Assembly: GCF_013359595.1 (NCBI RefSeq)
Contig: NZ_JABFMP010000024.1
Coordinates: 1 to 64,000, forward strand
Length of the DNA stretch: 64,000 bases
Direction of reading: 5' to 3'
DNA from: Pseudomonas sp. C1C7
GTDB taxonomy: Bacteria; Pseudomonadota; Gammaproteobacteria; Pseudomonadales; Pseudomonadaceae
Positions 43,432-52,792 of the stretch are shown here, piece after piece. Position 1 is the stretch's first letter; each line of letters starts with the position of its first letter. Below the pieces are notes generated by a model. The model saw only the letters and a program-made list of their open reading frames with translations. It made no database searches and was not told where the DNA came from. The position numbers and the translations under genes are program-made.

Positions 43432-45852
43432 TCAGGTTGCCAGTTGCCAGGATGAATCCGGGCACGCCCCATTGGACAGGCAGCGCCAACCACCTTTGGC
43501 TTGCGCGAGACGTCGTGCGGCGGCGATGAGCGTTGGGCGATCCACAGCGGATAAAGCCTGAGGCAGTTGCAGCAGATAATCCGACGAACGGCCCGCCAGC
43601 TTGCCCTGCCACAGCAGCTCGGCGGCTTGGGAGAAGGGCAGGGTGCGGGTGTCGATTTGATCGGCCAGGGCCTGGCGTTGAGCGATGAATTGCGTGTCAT
43701 CCATCTCAGCGACCAGATTTGGGAGGCTGCTCAAAAATTGTTCGATGTGTTGCAGCAGATCCTGTGGCGTGATGTTTGGCGATTGCACGCCGAACAGTAG
43801 CCCGGTTTGCCCGTGCATCTGTCGCAGGTTGCTGAATACGGCATAACCCAACTGCAATTCCACGCGTAGGCGTTGGTAGAACGGCGTCTGACACAGGTGT
43901 GCCAGCAAGCGCCACGCGGCTTCGTCGGCAATGTCGCTGGTGGCTGTCGGACAGAACAACAGCAGCGCGTGTTCGCTGGAGCCGGTTTCCAGTGTGCTCC
44001 AGAGCCGTTGCCCTTTGATGGAAGGCGCTGGCGTCGTTTGGCTGTCCGCTGTGCCGGGGATGCGGCTCAATGCCAGGCCCAGTGCTGCCTGAGTCTGGGA
44101 CGACAGACCGATGCCCAGACCATCCCAGCGCGCGTTCGCCCAGAGTTGCTCAAGGTCGTCCGACTCGACGGTCAATGGCAGAAGCTGGCTCGGCAGCGCC
44201 TTGAGCAATTGCCGGATCGGTATCAGCGCCAGCGAATCCTGTGGGAATTGGGCTTCGGGGTTTGTCAGGGTTTTCAGCGCATGTTCCAGCACACCGGGCA
44301 TGGATTCCTGGAGCCCGGTCACCTTCAGCAACCATTCGTTGGCCGATGCACTGAACGACACTTCCACTCCCGCCTGCCGGGCTTCTTCACACAAAGGCTG
44401 CAGGCTGTTTTCCAGTTGCGACTGGAGGCTGTTCGCAGGTGTCGAGTCCAGACGCCAGCGCACATACAGCGCACCTTCGGGACGGTTATCCGGCAAGGCC
44501 TGGCTGAATTGCATTGGCGAACGTTCGCGACGGGTGCGCGAGCGATCCTGGGCAAACGTACGCAGGCCACGGTGAGCGCTGGTCTGGCCGCGAATCAAAC
44601 CGGCGTTGGCCGCTGGCGCTTCGCAGCGCAAAAACGGATTGGGCGTCGGCAACTGCCATTGACCGCTGAAGTTATCCACAGCGCCCAATTGTTGCAGGAT
44701 GATCTTGAGGGCGGTCACACCCTGTTCCGATAGCCCGGTGCCGCGTTGTTCGCTGTCCAGGCGTGCGAGTTGCAACGCGCCGCTGACTTGCTGCTGTCGC
44801 TGGAACAGGGCGGCATATTCGTCGCGCAATCCGCTCAGGTCTTGTTGGGCGAAGAAGCTCAGCCAGTCCAGAAGTTGCTCACGAATCGAGGCGGGTTGCT
44901 CGTTGGCGTTGAGCTTGAGCTCGATGTGCAGCAAAGCCTGCCCGCCGAACTGATGCAACACCGCTGCTTTCAAGCTTTCGGCCAGACCCTTGCTGCGTAA
45001 ATCGGACAGCAGGCCGCCGGGCTTTGTGTTGTTCAGCCAATGACAGAGGAACGCCAGTGCTTCAGGGGCTGATTCGGGCAATGCTTCGAGCGCGAACAGC
45101 AGGTCCAGGCGGCGTTCGTTCAGCTGTTGATAACTGTTCTGTGCGGTATCCATCAACGCGGAAGGCATTTGTTGCACGATGGAATTGCCTGTGGGAAGCG
45201 CGTCGGCGAATGCCATTGCGAGGGCCTTCAATTCTTCCGGCGACTGTGGGCCAACCAGGTTCAGGGTCATTTGCCCTGCGTGATAAAACCGCTGATGGAA
45301 ACCCTTCAATGCCTGCTGAAACTCATCCTGTTGCACGAGCAGGCTGTCTCGGTTTCCAGCATGAAAGCCTCTCAACGGATGGGCGTGCGCAAGGCCATTG
45401 AACAGCGCCTGCTGCTGTTGCGCGGCCGCATCCTGCGACCAGGCAAGAAACTCCGCGTGCAGCACTTCCCGTTCCCGCAACTGATCGTCCGGATTCATAC
45501 GGGGATGGGCGAGCATGTCTGACAGACGCTCCAGAGCGCCGTTGAGCGCCTGAGTCGGCAATTCGAAAAAATAGTCGGTGGTGCGCTCACTGGTGCGCGC
45601 ATTCAGCAGGCCGCCATGACCCTGGACGTAGGCCATCAGCCCCTGGCTTGCAGGAAAACGCTCGGTCCCCAGAAACAGCAAATGCTCAAGAAAATGCGCC
45701 AGGCCCGGCCACGCCAGCGGCACATCATGGCTACCGACGGCGACGCGCAATACCGCCGCGGCACGCTTCAGATCGGGCGCGTGACGCAGCATCACCCGCA
45801 GACCGTTGGCCAGGATTTCAGTGTGGGGGCGAGGGGAATTTGGCGCGGGCAT
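43432..45852 (-). CDS. pqqF: PQQ biosynthesis protease PqqF (M16 metallopeptidase)
   Basis: 806 residues. Inverted zinc motif HFLEH (HxxEH) near 55-59 in the N-terminal M16 domain, EVLHAEF later providing the third ligand, and M16-type C-terminal halves. It cuts the crosslinked PqqA peptide. GGAAG sits 5 nt before the ATG at 45852; the frame could open at a GTG two codons earlier, but the spacing favours 45852. Located upstream of pqqA on the same strand. Confidence 0.92.
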   Translation of the reverse strand: MPAPNSPRPHTEILANGLRVMLRHAPDLKRAAAVLRVAVGSHDVPLAWPGLAHFLEHLLFLGTERFPASQGLMAYVQGHGGLLNARTSERTTDYFFELPTQALNGALERLSDMLAHPRMNPDDQLREREVLHAEFLAWSQDAAAQQQQALFNGLAHAHPLRGFHAGNRDSLLVQQDEFQQALKGFHQRFYHAGQMTLNLVGPQSPEELKALAMAFADALPTGNSIVQQMPSALMDTAQNSYQQLNERRLDLLFALEALPESAPEALAFLCHWLNNTKPGGLLSDLRSKGLAESLKAAVLHQFGGQALLHIELKLNANEQPASIREQLLDWLSFFAQQDLSGLRDEYAALFQRQQQVSGALQLARLDSEQRGTGLSEQGVTALKIILQQLGAVDNFSGQWQLPTPNPFLRCEAPAANAGLIRGQTSAHRGLRTFAQDRSRTRRERSPMQFSQALPDNRPEGALYVRWRLDSTPANSLQSQLENSLQPLCEEARQAGVEVSFSASANEWLLKVTGLQESMPGVLEHALKTLTNPEAQFPQDSLALIPIRQLLKALPSQLLPLTVESDDLEQLWANARWDGLGIGLSSQTQAALGLALSRIPGTADSQTTPAPSIKGQRLWSTLETGSSEHALLLFCPTATSDIADEAAWRLLAHLCQTPFYQRLRVELQLGYAVFSNLRQMHGQTGLLFGVQSPNITPQDLLQHIEQFLSSLPNLVAEMDDTQFIAQRQALADQIDTRTLPFSQAAELLWQGKLAGRSSDYLLQLPQALSAVDRPTLIAAARRLAQAKGGWRCLSNGACPDSSWQLAT

Positions 45853-45890
45853 GGGCACTTCCAGAACAGAGAAGTGCCCATGCTAGCGGA

Positions 45891-46685
45891 TTAGCGCTTG
45901 TTCAGCGCGGCGTAAAGCTCGGGGCGTCGATCGGCGAGGTAGCGATTGGCGCTGCGGGATTTGTCCATCAACTGACGATCCAGTTCACCGACAATCAGGG
46001 CTTCATCGAGGCCGGCCTGGGCGATGCGGCTGCCATCCGGCGCGGCGATGCTGCTCTGGCCGCAATACTGGATATCGCCTTCGTGCCCGCAGTAGTTGGC
46101 ATAGGCCACGTAACACTGGTTTTCGAACGCGCGGGAACGCACGGTGACGTCGGCGACGAAATCGAAGGGGAGCATGTTCGCCGTCGGCACCAGAATCAGC
46201 TCGGCGCCTTCGATGGCCAGGCGCCGGGCGTTTTCCGGGAACTCCAGGTCGTAGCAGATCAGGAAACCGAGCTTCCAGCCGTTGAGTTCCACGACGGGGA
46301 ACTCGTTGGTGCCGGGGCTGAACATGGCGCGGTCCAGATCGCCGAACAGGTGCGTCTTGCGATAGTTGCAGACGCGCTCGCCCCGGGCGTCGATCAACTG
46401 CACGGCGTTGTAGATCTGCCCGTCCTCGGCGCGCTCGGCGTAGCCATACAAAATGGCAATGCCGGCCGCGCGGGCAATGCGCGCGACCTGCTGCGCCGAT
46501 TCACCGTTGTAAACCTCCGCCAGCACGCTGACGGCATCCGCGCCGATGTTGTAACCGGTCAGGAACATCTCCGGCAGCACCAACAGATCGGCGCCTTTGG
46601 CTTCCAGCGCCAGTTGATGCAGACGTTGCAGATTGCCGGCGACGTCCAGCGGCAGCGGTGGACATTGGTAAAGGGCTACGCGCAT
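45891..46685 (-). CDS. davA: 5-aminopentanamidase (delta-aminovaleramidase), nitrilase superfamily
   Basis: 264 residues with the nitrilase Glu-Lys-Cys triad: Glu in LLVLPEMFLTGYN near 39, Lys in NYRKTHLFG near 111, Cys in LGFLICYDLEFPE near 146. Taken with the lysine 2-monooxygenase gene just upstream, it is most likely DavA, which hydrolyses 5-aminopentanamide to 5-aminovalerate. The P. putida davA-davB pair likewise sits next to pqqF, as far as I recall. 12 bp lie between davB and this gene. Confidence 0.9.
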   Translation of the reverse strand: MRVALYQCPPLPLDVAGNLQRLHQLALEAKGADLLVLPEMFLTGYNIGADAVSVLAEVYNGESAQQVARIARAAGIAILYGYAERAEDGQIYNAVQLIDARGERVCNYRKTHLFGDLDRAMFSPGTNEFPVVELNGWKLGFLICYDLEFPENARRLAIEGAELILVPTANMLPFDFVADVTVRSRAFENQCYVAYANYCGHEGDIQYCGQSSIAAPDGSRIAQAGLDEALIVGELDRQLMDKSRSANRYLADRRPELYAALNKR

Positions 46686-46697
46686 CGGGAACTCCTC

Positions 46698-48380
46698 TTA
46701 CTCGGGTAGGGCGATAGGGCCGATATCTTTGAACACATCACCCGGGCCCGGGTTCTCTTTATGTGTGGCACCGCCGAAGTGTTTCATGATGCCCCACACC
46801 GCGTTGAGCGACGTCTGCACCGCGCCTTCGACCCAGGCCGGTGTCCAGGACACGTCGTCGCCGGCGATGAAGATCCCGCGCTGCTCGGCCGGCATGTCGT
46901 CCTGCATGAAGTGGGCGTACATGCGTTGGTTATAGCGGTAATGGCCCGGCAGAGCGCCTTTGAAGGCACCGAGGAAGTGCGGGTCGGCTTCCCACGAAAC
47001 AGTGATCGGGTCGCCGATGATGCGCGAGGCGATGTCGACTTTCGGGTAGATCTTTTTCAACGCGTCCAACGCCAGCTTCACGCGTTTTTCCACAGGATGC
47101 GGCAACATCTTCAACGCGTCACTCATCCACGAGTATGAAAGGCAGATCACGCCCGGCTTGTCGTCACCGTTGTCGAACAGATATGTGCCGCGGGTCAGAC
47201 GATCGGTGAGGGTCATGCTCATCAGGTCGCGGCCGGTCTGCGGATCCTTGTCCTTCCAGAACGGGCGATCGACCATCACGAAGGTTTTCGACGACTGCAT
47301 GTAGCGGGTGCGGTCCAGGGCCATCCACATTTTTTGCGAGAACAGGGTTTCTTCGCATTCGATCTGGGTGGTCAGCAGCCAGCTCTGGCAGGTGGTCAGC
47401 ACGGCGGCGTATTCGCGGGTGTCACCGTTGTTGTCGGTGACGGCAAAACGGCCGCCCGGCGCGTGGGCGATTTTCTTCACGCCGGAACGTGGCGCGCCGC
47501 GGTGCAACGACTTGAGGCTGGTGCCTTCCGGCCAGTGCACGCAACGCTCGGGAACATGGCGCCAGATACCTTGCGGCACTTGTTCGACGCCGCCGACCAC
47601 CAGATGCTGGTGATCGTCGCAGTTGGTCATCACCACGCGGAAGATTTCCAGCATCGAGTTGGGGAAGTCCGAGTCCCAGCCGCCGGTGCCGAAGCCGACC
47701 TGACCGAACACTTCGCGGTGATGGAACGACAGTTTGGCGAAGGCTTTGGAGGTGGCGACGAAGTCGTAGAAGGTGCGGTCGTCCCACAGTGGCACCAGGG
47801 TGTTCCACAACGCTTTCAGGCGCGGTACATCGCGATCGCGAATCGCCTGCTGAATCTCACCGAAGCGCGAGCCGTCTTCCAGCGCATCCGCCCAGGCGTC
47901 AGCCACTTCCTGGAACAATGGAGGAAGATCCGCCAGCTTCTGTGCGTAATGGGTCTTGCCTTCCAGATCGATGACGGTGCTGCCGGAGGCAGGGGTCAGC
48001 GGGTTGGGGAAAGGCTTGGTTTCCAGGCCCAGCTTGTCGACGTAGTGATAGAACGCGGTGGACGACACCGGAAAACGCATGCCACCCAGCTCGGCGACGA
48101 TGCCATCGGTGCCGTTGAACGTCTGGGAACGCAGGCGGCCGCCGAGTTTCGAGGCTTCGTAAACGACGGGCTTGAGGCCGAGCTTCATCAGCTCATAAGC
48201 CGCCACAAGACCGGCGATACCGGCGCCGACAATCGCCACTTCGGCACCGTGATTGTGCTCGGGAATGCTGCCCAAGCCGGCCGGGTGTTCGATCCAGTCG
48301 TCGAAGGCGAAAGGAAAGTCCGGACCGAAAATGGTGACTGGTTTCTTACCGTCTGCAGGGTGGCGATTGTTCTTGTTCAT
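46698..48380 (-). CDS. davB: Lysine 2-monooxygenase (flavin amine-oxidase family)
   Basis: 560 residues. FAD-binding VAIVGAGIAGLVAAYEL at about 47-63 and GGRLRS near 80, substrate-domain middle, and C-terminal FIAGDDVSWTPAWVEGAVQTS near 510. Family includes tryptophan and lysine monooxygenases; length and the partner amidase favour DavB, which converts L-lysine to 5-aminopentanamide, CO2 and water. First gene of the davB-davA pair, preceded by a REP and an Lrp-type regulator gene. Confidence 0.9.
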   Translation of the reverse strand: MNKNNRHPADGKKPVTIFGPDFPFAFDDWIEHPAGLGSIPEHNHGAEVAIVGAGIAGLVAAYELMKLGLKPVVYEASKLGGRLRSQTFNGTDGIVAELGGMRFPVSSTAFYHYVDKLGLETKPFPNPLTPASGSTVIDLEGKTHYAQKLADLPPLFQEVADAWADALEDGSRFGEIQQAIRDRDVPRLKALWNTLVPLWDDRTFYDFVATSKAFAKLSFHHREVFGQVGFGTGGWDSDFPNSMLEIFRVVMTNCDDHQHLVVGGVEQVPQGIWRHVPERCVHWPEGTSLKSLHRGAPRSGVKKIAHAPGGRFAVTDNNGDTREYAAVLTTCQSWLLTTQIECEETLFSQKMWMALDRTRYMQSSKTFVMVDRPFWKDKDPQTGRDLMSMTLTDRLTRGTYLFDNGDDKPGVICLSYSWMSDALKMLPHPVEKRVKLALDALKKIYPKVDIASRIIGDPITVSWEADPHFLGAFKGALPGHYRYNQRMYAHFMQDDMPAEQRGIFIAGDDVSWTPAWVEGAVQTSLNAVWGIMKHFGGATHKENPGPGDVFKDIGPIALPE

Positions 48381-48541
48381 GGCTGACCTTACTGGCGTCC
48401 GGACGCGGGGGGCGCGTCTGAGTATAGGAAAAGATGCGAGCCATTCTAGAGAGCGGGGAATACGTTAATAAGACGCAAAGTGTCGTCGTTTTGATGATTG
48501 TTTGTTCAATATGACGATATCGATGTGCATACCGACAAAGT

Positions 48542-48628
48542 TGGGAGCGGGCTTGCTCGCGAATGCGATGTATCAGTCGACAGTTGTGCTGAATGAAACG
48601 CTGCATTCGCGAGCAAGCCCGCACACAT
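48542..48628. repeat. REP/REPIN palindrome pair
   Basis: Arms 48542-48566 (GGGAGCGGGCTTGCTCGCGA plus ATGC) and 48604-48628 inverted, in the gap between the Lrp-type gene and davB. Confidence 0.87.
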
Positions 48629-48638
48629 TCGATTGTGT

Positions 48639-49100
48639 TTAAACCGGCTGCCCGCGATCAATCTTGCTACTGAGGATGATCGAAGTCGTGGTCTTCTCCA
48701 CCCCATCCACACTGCCAATCTGATCCAGCAACTGATCCAGTTGCTCCGGCGAGTCCGTGCGCAGCCACGCCACATAATCAAATTCGCCACTCACCGCACA
48801 CAACTGTTGCACCTGGGCCATGGCGCTCAGGCGTCGCAACACTTCCTTGCCCGAGCGCGGCTGCACGGTGATTCCCACGTACGCCTGCAACCCGCCATCC
48901 ACTACCCGTTGACCCAGGCGCACGCCGTAGCCGGTGATCACTTTGGCTTTTTCCAGACGCGCCAGGCGCGAGGTCACGGTCGTGCGCGCAATGCCCAATT
49001 GCCGGGCGAGCATGGCCACGCTCTCGCGGGCATTGATCTGCAAGGCGGCGATCAGCTGGCGGTCGATTTCGTCGAGAACGGGTGGGCGAGTGTCAGGCAA
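48639..49100 (-). CDS. Lrp/AsnC-family transcriptional regulator
   Basis: 153 residues from a TTG at 49100 (GGAG 7 nt before it), the family's normal length. An ATG frame would start at 49181 with 27 extra residues that look unlike the family. The helix-turn-helix is at SVAMLARQLGIARTTVTSRLARLE, and the RAM effector domain follows (VVDGGLQAYVGITVQ). Placed directly before davBA, it probably senses lysine or a related amino acid and controls that operon; inference from position only. Confidence 0.87.
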   Translation of the reverse strand: MPDTRPPVLDEIDRQLIAALQINARESVAMLARQLGIARTTVTSRLARLEKAKVITGYGVRLGQRVVDGGLQAYVGITVQPRSGKEVLRRLSAMAQVQQLCAVSGEFDYVAWLRTDSPEQLDQLLDQIGSVDGVEKTTTSIILSSKIDRGQPV

Positions 49101-49275
49101 AGGGGCGGCTCCAGCGGCACAGATAGGTGGGGAGCATGTTACAGGCACATCTCCCGCAGTGGATGTTTCATCTGAATTCATGACCGTTCATGCCATTTTT
49201 ACCTGCGACAATTTGCCATAAGTAACTAGGTAGTACATTATTCCTTGCTTGTCACAAATGGGGATAAATTCCGAC

Positions 49276-51630
49276 ATGAACAATTCTGGGGCTGCCGCCG
49301 GTAGCAAATGGTTGCTGGCGGGGCTGGGTGTCCTGATCGCATTGATCGGGCTGGGCCTTGCCGGCGGTGGTGGTTATCTGATCACCCTGGGTGGCAGCTG
49401 GTATTTCCTGTTGATGGGCCTGGCCATGCTCGCTTCCGGGCTGCTGATCGCTCGCCGCAACCCTGCGGGCGCTTGGCTGTATGGCCTGGCGCTGATCCTG
49501 ACCGCCATCTGGGCGGTGCTGGATGCCGGTTTCGAATATTGGCCGCTGGTATCGCGGATACTGACCTTCGCCGTGATCGGTTTGGTCGTCGCCCTGATCT
49601 ACCCGACCCTGGTCCGCGCTTCGGGCGCGGCGGCAGGTCGTGGCGCCTACGGTCTGGCGGGCATTCTGGGCGTGGGTGTCGTCGCGACGACGGCCTACAT
49701 GTTCGTCCCGACCCACGTGGTCAAGGCCACCACTGAGCCTGCGGTCACGCCGGTGACACCGGGTACCGAGCAGAAGGACTGGGCCCACTGGGGCAATACC
49801 ACCGCCGGCAATCGCTTTGCCGCGCTGGATCAGATCAACAAGGGCAACATCGATAAATTGCAGGTCGCCTGGACCTTCCGCACCGGTGACATCCCGCAAA
49901 GCACCGGTGCCGGCGCCGAAGACCAGAACACCCCGCTGCAGATCGGCGACACGGTCTACACCTGCACCGCCTACGGCAAAGTCTTCGCCCTCGACGCCGA
50001 CACCGGTGCCCAGCGCTGGAAGTTCGACCCGCAAGGCACCGCGCCGAACTGGCAGCGCTGCCGTGGCCTGGGTTACTCCGAAACGCCGGTAGCTTCGGAC
50101 AATCAGCCAACAGCCTGTACGAAACGTCTGTTTCTGCCGACAGGCGATGCGCGTCTGATCGCCATCAACGCCGAAACCGGCAAGCCTTGCGAAGAATTCG
50201 GCAACAAAGGCACCGTCGATCTGACCACCGACATGGGCGAAGTGAAGCCCGGTTACTACCAGCAAACCTCGACGCCACTGGTCGCTGGCGATGTAGTGAT
50301 TGTTGGCGGCCGCGTGGCCGATAACTACTCCACCGGTGAGCCGCCGGGTGTGGTGCGTGCCTATGATGTGCGCAGCGGCGAGCTGGTCTGGGCGTGGGAT
50401 TCAGGCAACCCGAACACTACCAAGCGTCCACCGGCGGGCGAGACCTATACCCGCGGTACGCCGAACGTGTGGTCGGCCATGTCCTACGACGCCAAGCTCG
50501 GTCTGGTTTACCTGCCGACCGGCAACGCCACCCCGGACTTCTTCGGCGGTCAGCGCACCGAGTTCGATGACAAGTGGAGCTCGTCCATCGTCGCTCTCGA
50601 TGTGAAAACCGGTCAGGTGCGCTGGCACTTCCAGACCACTCACCACGACCTGTGGGACTTCGACCTGCCGGCACAACCGCTGCTGTACGACGTGCCGGAC
50701 GACAAGGGCGGCATGCAGCCAGCCCTGGCGCAAGTGACCAAACAGGGCGAGATCTTCCTGCTCAACCGCGAGACCGGCGTACCGATCGCCCGCGTCGAAG
50801 AGCGTCCGGTTCCACAAGGCAGCGTGCCGGGCGAGCGCTACTCGCCGACCCAGCCGTTCTCGGTGGACATGCCGTCCATTGGCAACAAGACCCTGACCGA
50901 GTCCGACATGTGGGGCGCCACGCCGTTCGACCAACTGATGTGCCGCATCCAGTTCAAGGGCATGCGCCACGAAGGCGTCTACACCCCGCCGGGCATGGAC
51001 CGCGCCCTGCAATTCCCGGGCTCTCTGGGCGGCATGAACTGGGGCAGCGTCTCGGTTGATCCGAACAGCAACTACATGTTCGTCAACGACATGCGCCTGG
51101 GCCTGGCCAACTACATGATCCCGCGCAACAAGATCGGCGCCGGGGCCAGTGGTATCGAAATGGGCGTGGTACCCCAGGAAGGCACGCCGTTCGGCGCCAT
51201 GCGCGAGCGCTTCCTCTCGGCGGTCGGCATTCCGTGCCAGAAACCACCGTTCGGCACCATGTCGGCCATCGACCTCAAGACCCACAAACTGATGTGGCAA
51301 GTCCCGGTCGGCACCGTGCAGGATACCGGTCCGCTGGGCATCCGCATGCACCTGCCGATCCCCATTGGCATGCCGACCCTCGGCGCGTCCCTGGCCACCC
51401 AGTCGGGCCTGCTGTTCTTCGCCGGCACCCAGGACTTCTACCTGCGCGCCTTCGATACCGGCAACGGCAACGAGATCTGGAAATCCCGTTTGCCAGTAGG
51501 TAGCCAGTCCGGCCCGATGACCTACGTGTCGCCGAAAACCGGCAAGCAGTACATCCTGCTGACCGTAGGCGGTGCACGTCAGTCGACGGATCGTGGGGAC
51601 TACGTGATCGCCTACGCCTTGCCTGAATAA
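49276..51630 (+). CDS. gcd: Membrane-bound PQQ-dependent glucose/quinate/shikimate dehydrogenase family
   Basis: 784 residues. Five TM helices (about 10-140) anchor it in the inner membrane; the rest is an eight-bladed PQQ propeller in the periplasm, with family segments WAHWGNTTAGNRFAALDQIN near 180, QTTHHDLWDFDLPAQPLLYD near 455 and GTQDFYLRAFDTGNG near 720. It oxidises a sugar or cyclic acid and reduces ubiquinone. Glucose (gcd) is the likeliest role but quinate dehydrogenase (quiA) is not excluded. Starts at 49258 and 49276 are possible; GGGGA precedes the latter. The cofactor is made by the neighbouring pqq genes. Confidence 0.85.
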   Translation: MNNSGAAAGSKWLLAGLGVLIALIGLGLAGGGGYLITLGGSWYFLLMGLAMLASGLLIARRNPAGAWLYGLALILTAIWAVLDAGFEYWPLVSRILTFAVIGLVVALIYPTLVRASGAAAGRGAYGLAGILGVGVVATTAYMFVPTHVVKATTEPAVTPVTPGTEQKDWAHWGNTTAGNRFAALDQINKGNIDKLQVAWTFRTGDIPQSTGAGAEDQNTPLQIGDTVYTCTAYGKVFALDADTGAQRWKFDPQGTAPNWQRCRGLGYSETPVASDNQPTACTKRLFLPTGDARLIAINAETGKPCEEFGNKGTVDLTTDMGEVKPGYYQQTSTPLVAGDVVIVGGRVADNYSTGEPPGVVRAYDVRSGELVWAWDSGNPNTTKRPPAGETYTRGTPNVWSAMSYDAKLGLVYLPTGNATPDFFGGQRTEFDDKWSSSIVALDVKTGQVRWHFQTTHHDLWDFDLPAQPLLYDVPDDKGGMQPALAQVTKQGEIFLLNRETGVPIARVEERPVPQGSVPGERYSPTQPFSVDMPSIGNKTLTESDMWGATPFDQLMCRIQFKGMRHEGVYTPPGMDRALQFPGSLGGMNWGSVSVDPNSNYMFVNDMRLGLANYMIPRNKIGAGASGIEMGVVPQEGTPFGAMRERFLSAVGIPCQKPPFGTMSAIDLKTHKLMWQVPVGTVQDTGPLGIRMHLPIPIGMPTLGASLATQSGLLFFAGTQDFYLRAFDTGNGNEIWKSRLPVGSQSGPMTYVSPKTGKQYILLTVGGARQSTDRGDYVIAYALPE

Positions 51631-51640
51631 GCTACAACCC

Positions 51641-51742
51641 CTGTAGGAGCGAGCTTGCTCGCGATGAACGCCAGAACACCGCTGGGTGTCAGGCCGCCAA
51701 CGTCATCGTTGACGACCATCGCGAGCATGCTCGCTCCTACAG
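51641..51742. repeat. REP/REPIN palindrome pair
   Basis: Arms 51641-51665 (CTGTAGGAGCGAGCTTGCTC plus GCGAT) and 51718-51742, inverted; downstream of gcd. Confidence 0.87.
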
Positions 51743-51804
51743 GGCTTTGACGTAGCCTGTTCCCTCGTAGTCGAATGCAAGAACGAAGACTTCGAGGCAA
51801 CGAC

Positions 51805-52476
51805 ATGTCGAGCAAAATGCCCCCCGCCGTTCGCGATCACGCATTGCAGATCGCGCGTCACGAAATGGGCCACTACCTCGTGGCCCGCGCGTTGGGTTTT
51901 GCCACGGGAGGCGTGACGCTGACCGTCACCCGCGACCTGCGCCACAAAGGCGGCGCCTCCATCAACCTGGTGCAGCCCATCTCCTCGCTGCAAACCATGA
52001 CGGCCTACCTCGAAGCCCGAATCATGGTCCTCCTTGCCGGCGCAATGGCGCAGAGCCTCTCCCCAAGCTGCGCTCCCAAACAACGCATCGACAAATCAAA
52101 GGCCACCGCCATCCTCAATGGCGCGTTCGGGGCTGAACGGGACGACGCAAAAATCCGCGAGTTGCGACACTTGCTGCGCAACCTGCTCCATCCCGAGACC
52201 GACCCTGAATCCACCGACCGCATCGCAGCCGAGCTGAAGGCGATCAATGATCGACTGTGGCAGCGGACCCTGGACATGGTCGAAACCTTCGCCGAAACCA
52301 TCACCGAGTCAGGCGCGATGCTGGTGGATCGCATGGTGTTGGTGGAACAGTGGGGCAGGCCGGCGGATACCTATGAGGTGGTGATGGAGGGGGAGATGCT
52401 GGAGCTATTGCCGGGCGTGCAGGCAATTACGTCGGTAAAGCGCCCCGAAAATTCGGGGCGCTTTACCGCGGGATGA
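51805..52476 (+). CDS. Stand-alone M41-like (FtsH protease domain) metallopeptidase
   Basis: 223 residues. HEMGH at about 19-23 (ARHEMGHYLVARALG) fits the HExGH zinc motif of M41 peptidases. FGAERDDAKIRELRHLL near 107-123 resembles the segment bearing the third ligand (Asp) in FtsH (NDxxxAxxxA). There is neither an AAA ATPase domain nor a TM helix. So it is a soluble remnant or specialised relative of the FtsH peptidase domain, substrate unknown. GAGGCAACGAC precedes the ATG. The last 12 codons overlap a hairpin terminator. Confidence 0.75.
   Translation: MSSKMPPAVRDHALQIARHEMGHYLVARALGFATGGVTLTVTRDLRHKGGASINLVQPISSLQTMTAYLEARIMVLLAGAMAQSLSPSCAPKQRIDKSKATAILNGAFGAERDDAKIRELRHLLRNLLHPETDPESTDRIAAELKAINDRLWQRTLDMVETFAETITESGAMLVDRMVLVEQWGRPADTYEVVMEGEMLELLPGVQAITSVKRPENSGRFTAG
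52436..52466. terminator. Hairpin terminator inside the 3' end of the M41-like gene
   Basis: TAAAGCGCCCCGAA / TTCGGGGCGCTTTA, a 14-bp perfect stem with a 3-nt loop. It lies within the coding region and serves the convergent DUF3077 gene as well. Confidence 0.8.
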
Positions 52477-52483
52477 ACCGTCG

Positions 52484-52792
52484 TTAGCCCTTGGTTTTCG
52501 CCGAGGCCTGAACGAGGTGCCGTTCCAAAACCTTCACAACATCATCAACCACTGCTTTGCCCATGGCGGCGAGGTAATGCGCCGCCCATGCGTGACGGTC
52601 GCAGCCTTTGGCGTAGGCAGCGTCCACGGCGAAGGATTTGGCCAGGAACAGAAGGTTCGAGGCCTGGTTCAAGGCGTCGACGATGGGAACGTCGCGGGCG
52701 ACGTGGAACAAGGGTTGTTCCGAGATGTACATGAAAGGAGTGAAGCCGGGGGTTTTCAGTTCTGGCTGCGTGAATGATTCTGTTTTGGTCAT
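52484..52792 (-). CDS. DUF3077 family protein
   Basis: 102 residues. FHVARDVPIVDALNQASNLL near 29-48, AYAKGCDRHAWAAHYLAAMGKAVVDDV near 59-85 match the small Pseudomonas DUF3077 family, often present in several copies per genome and without known role. No signal peptide or TM helix. GGAG is 8 nt before the ATG. Its ATG overlaps the stop of an upstream leader frame by 4 nt. Confidence 0.85.
   Translation of the reverse strand: MTKTESFTQPELKTPGFTPFMYISEQPLFHVARDVPIVDALNQASNLLFLAKSFAVDAAYAKGCDRHAWAAHYLAAMGKAVVDDVVKVLERHLVQASAKTKG

Noticed and set aside
625..51742. Repeated palindromes as a CRISPR array
   Set aside because: The repeats are dispersed, in inverted pairs and between genes, with no regular direct repeat-spacer pattern and no cas genes. 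They are REP/REPIN elements.
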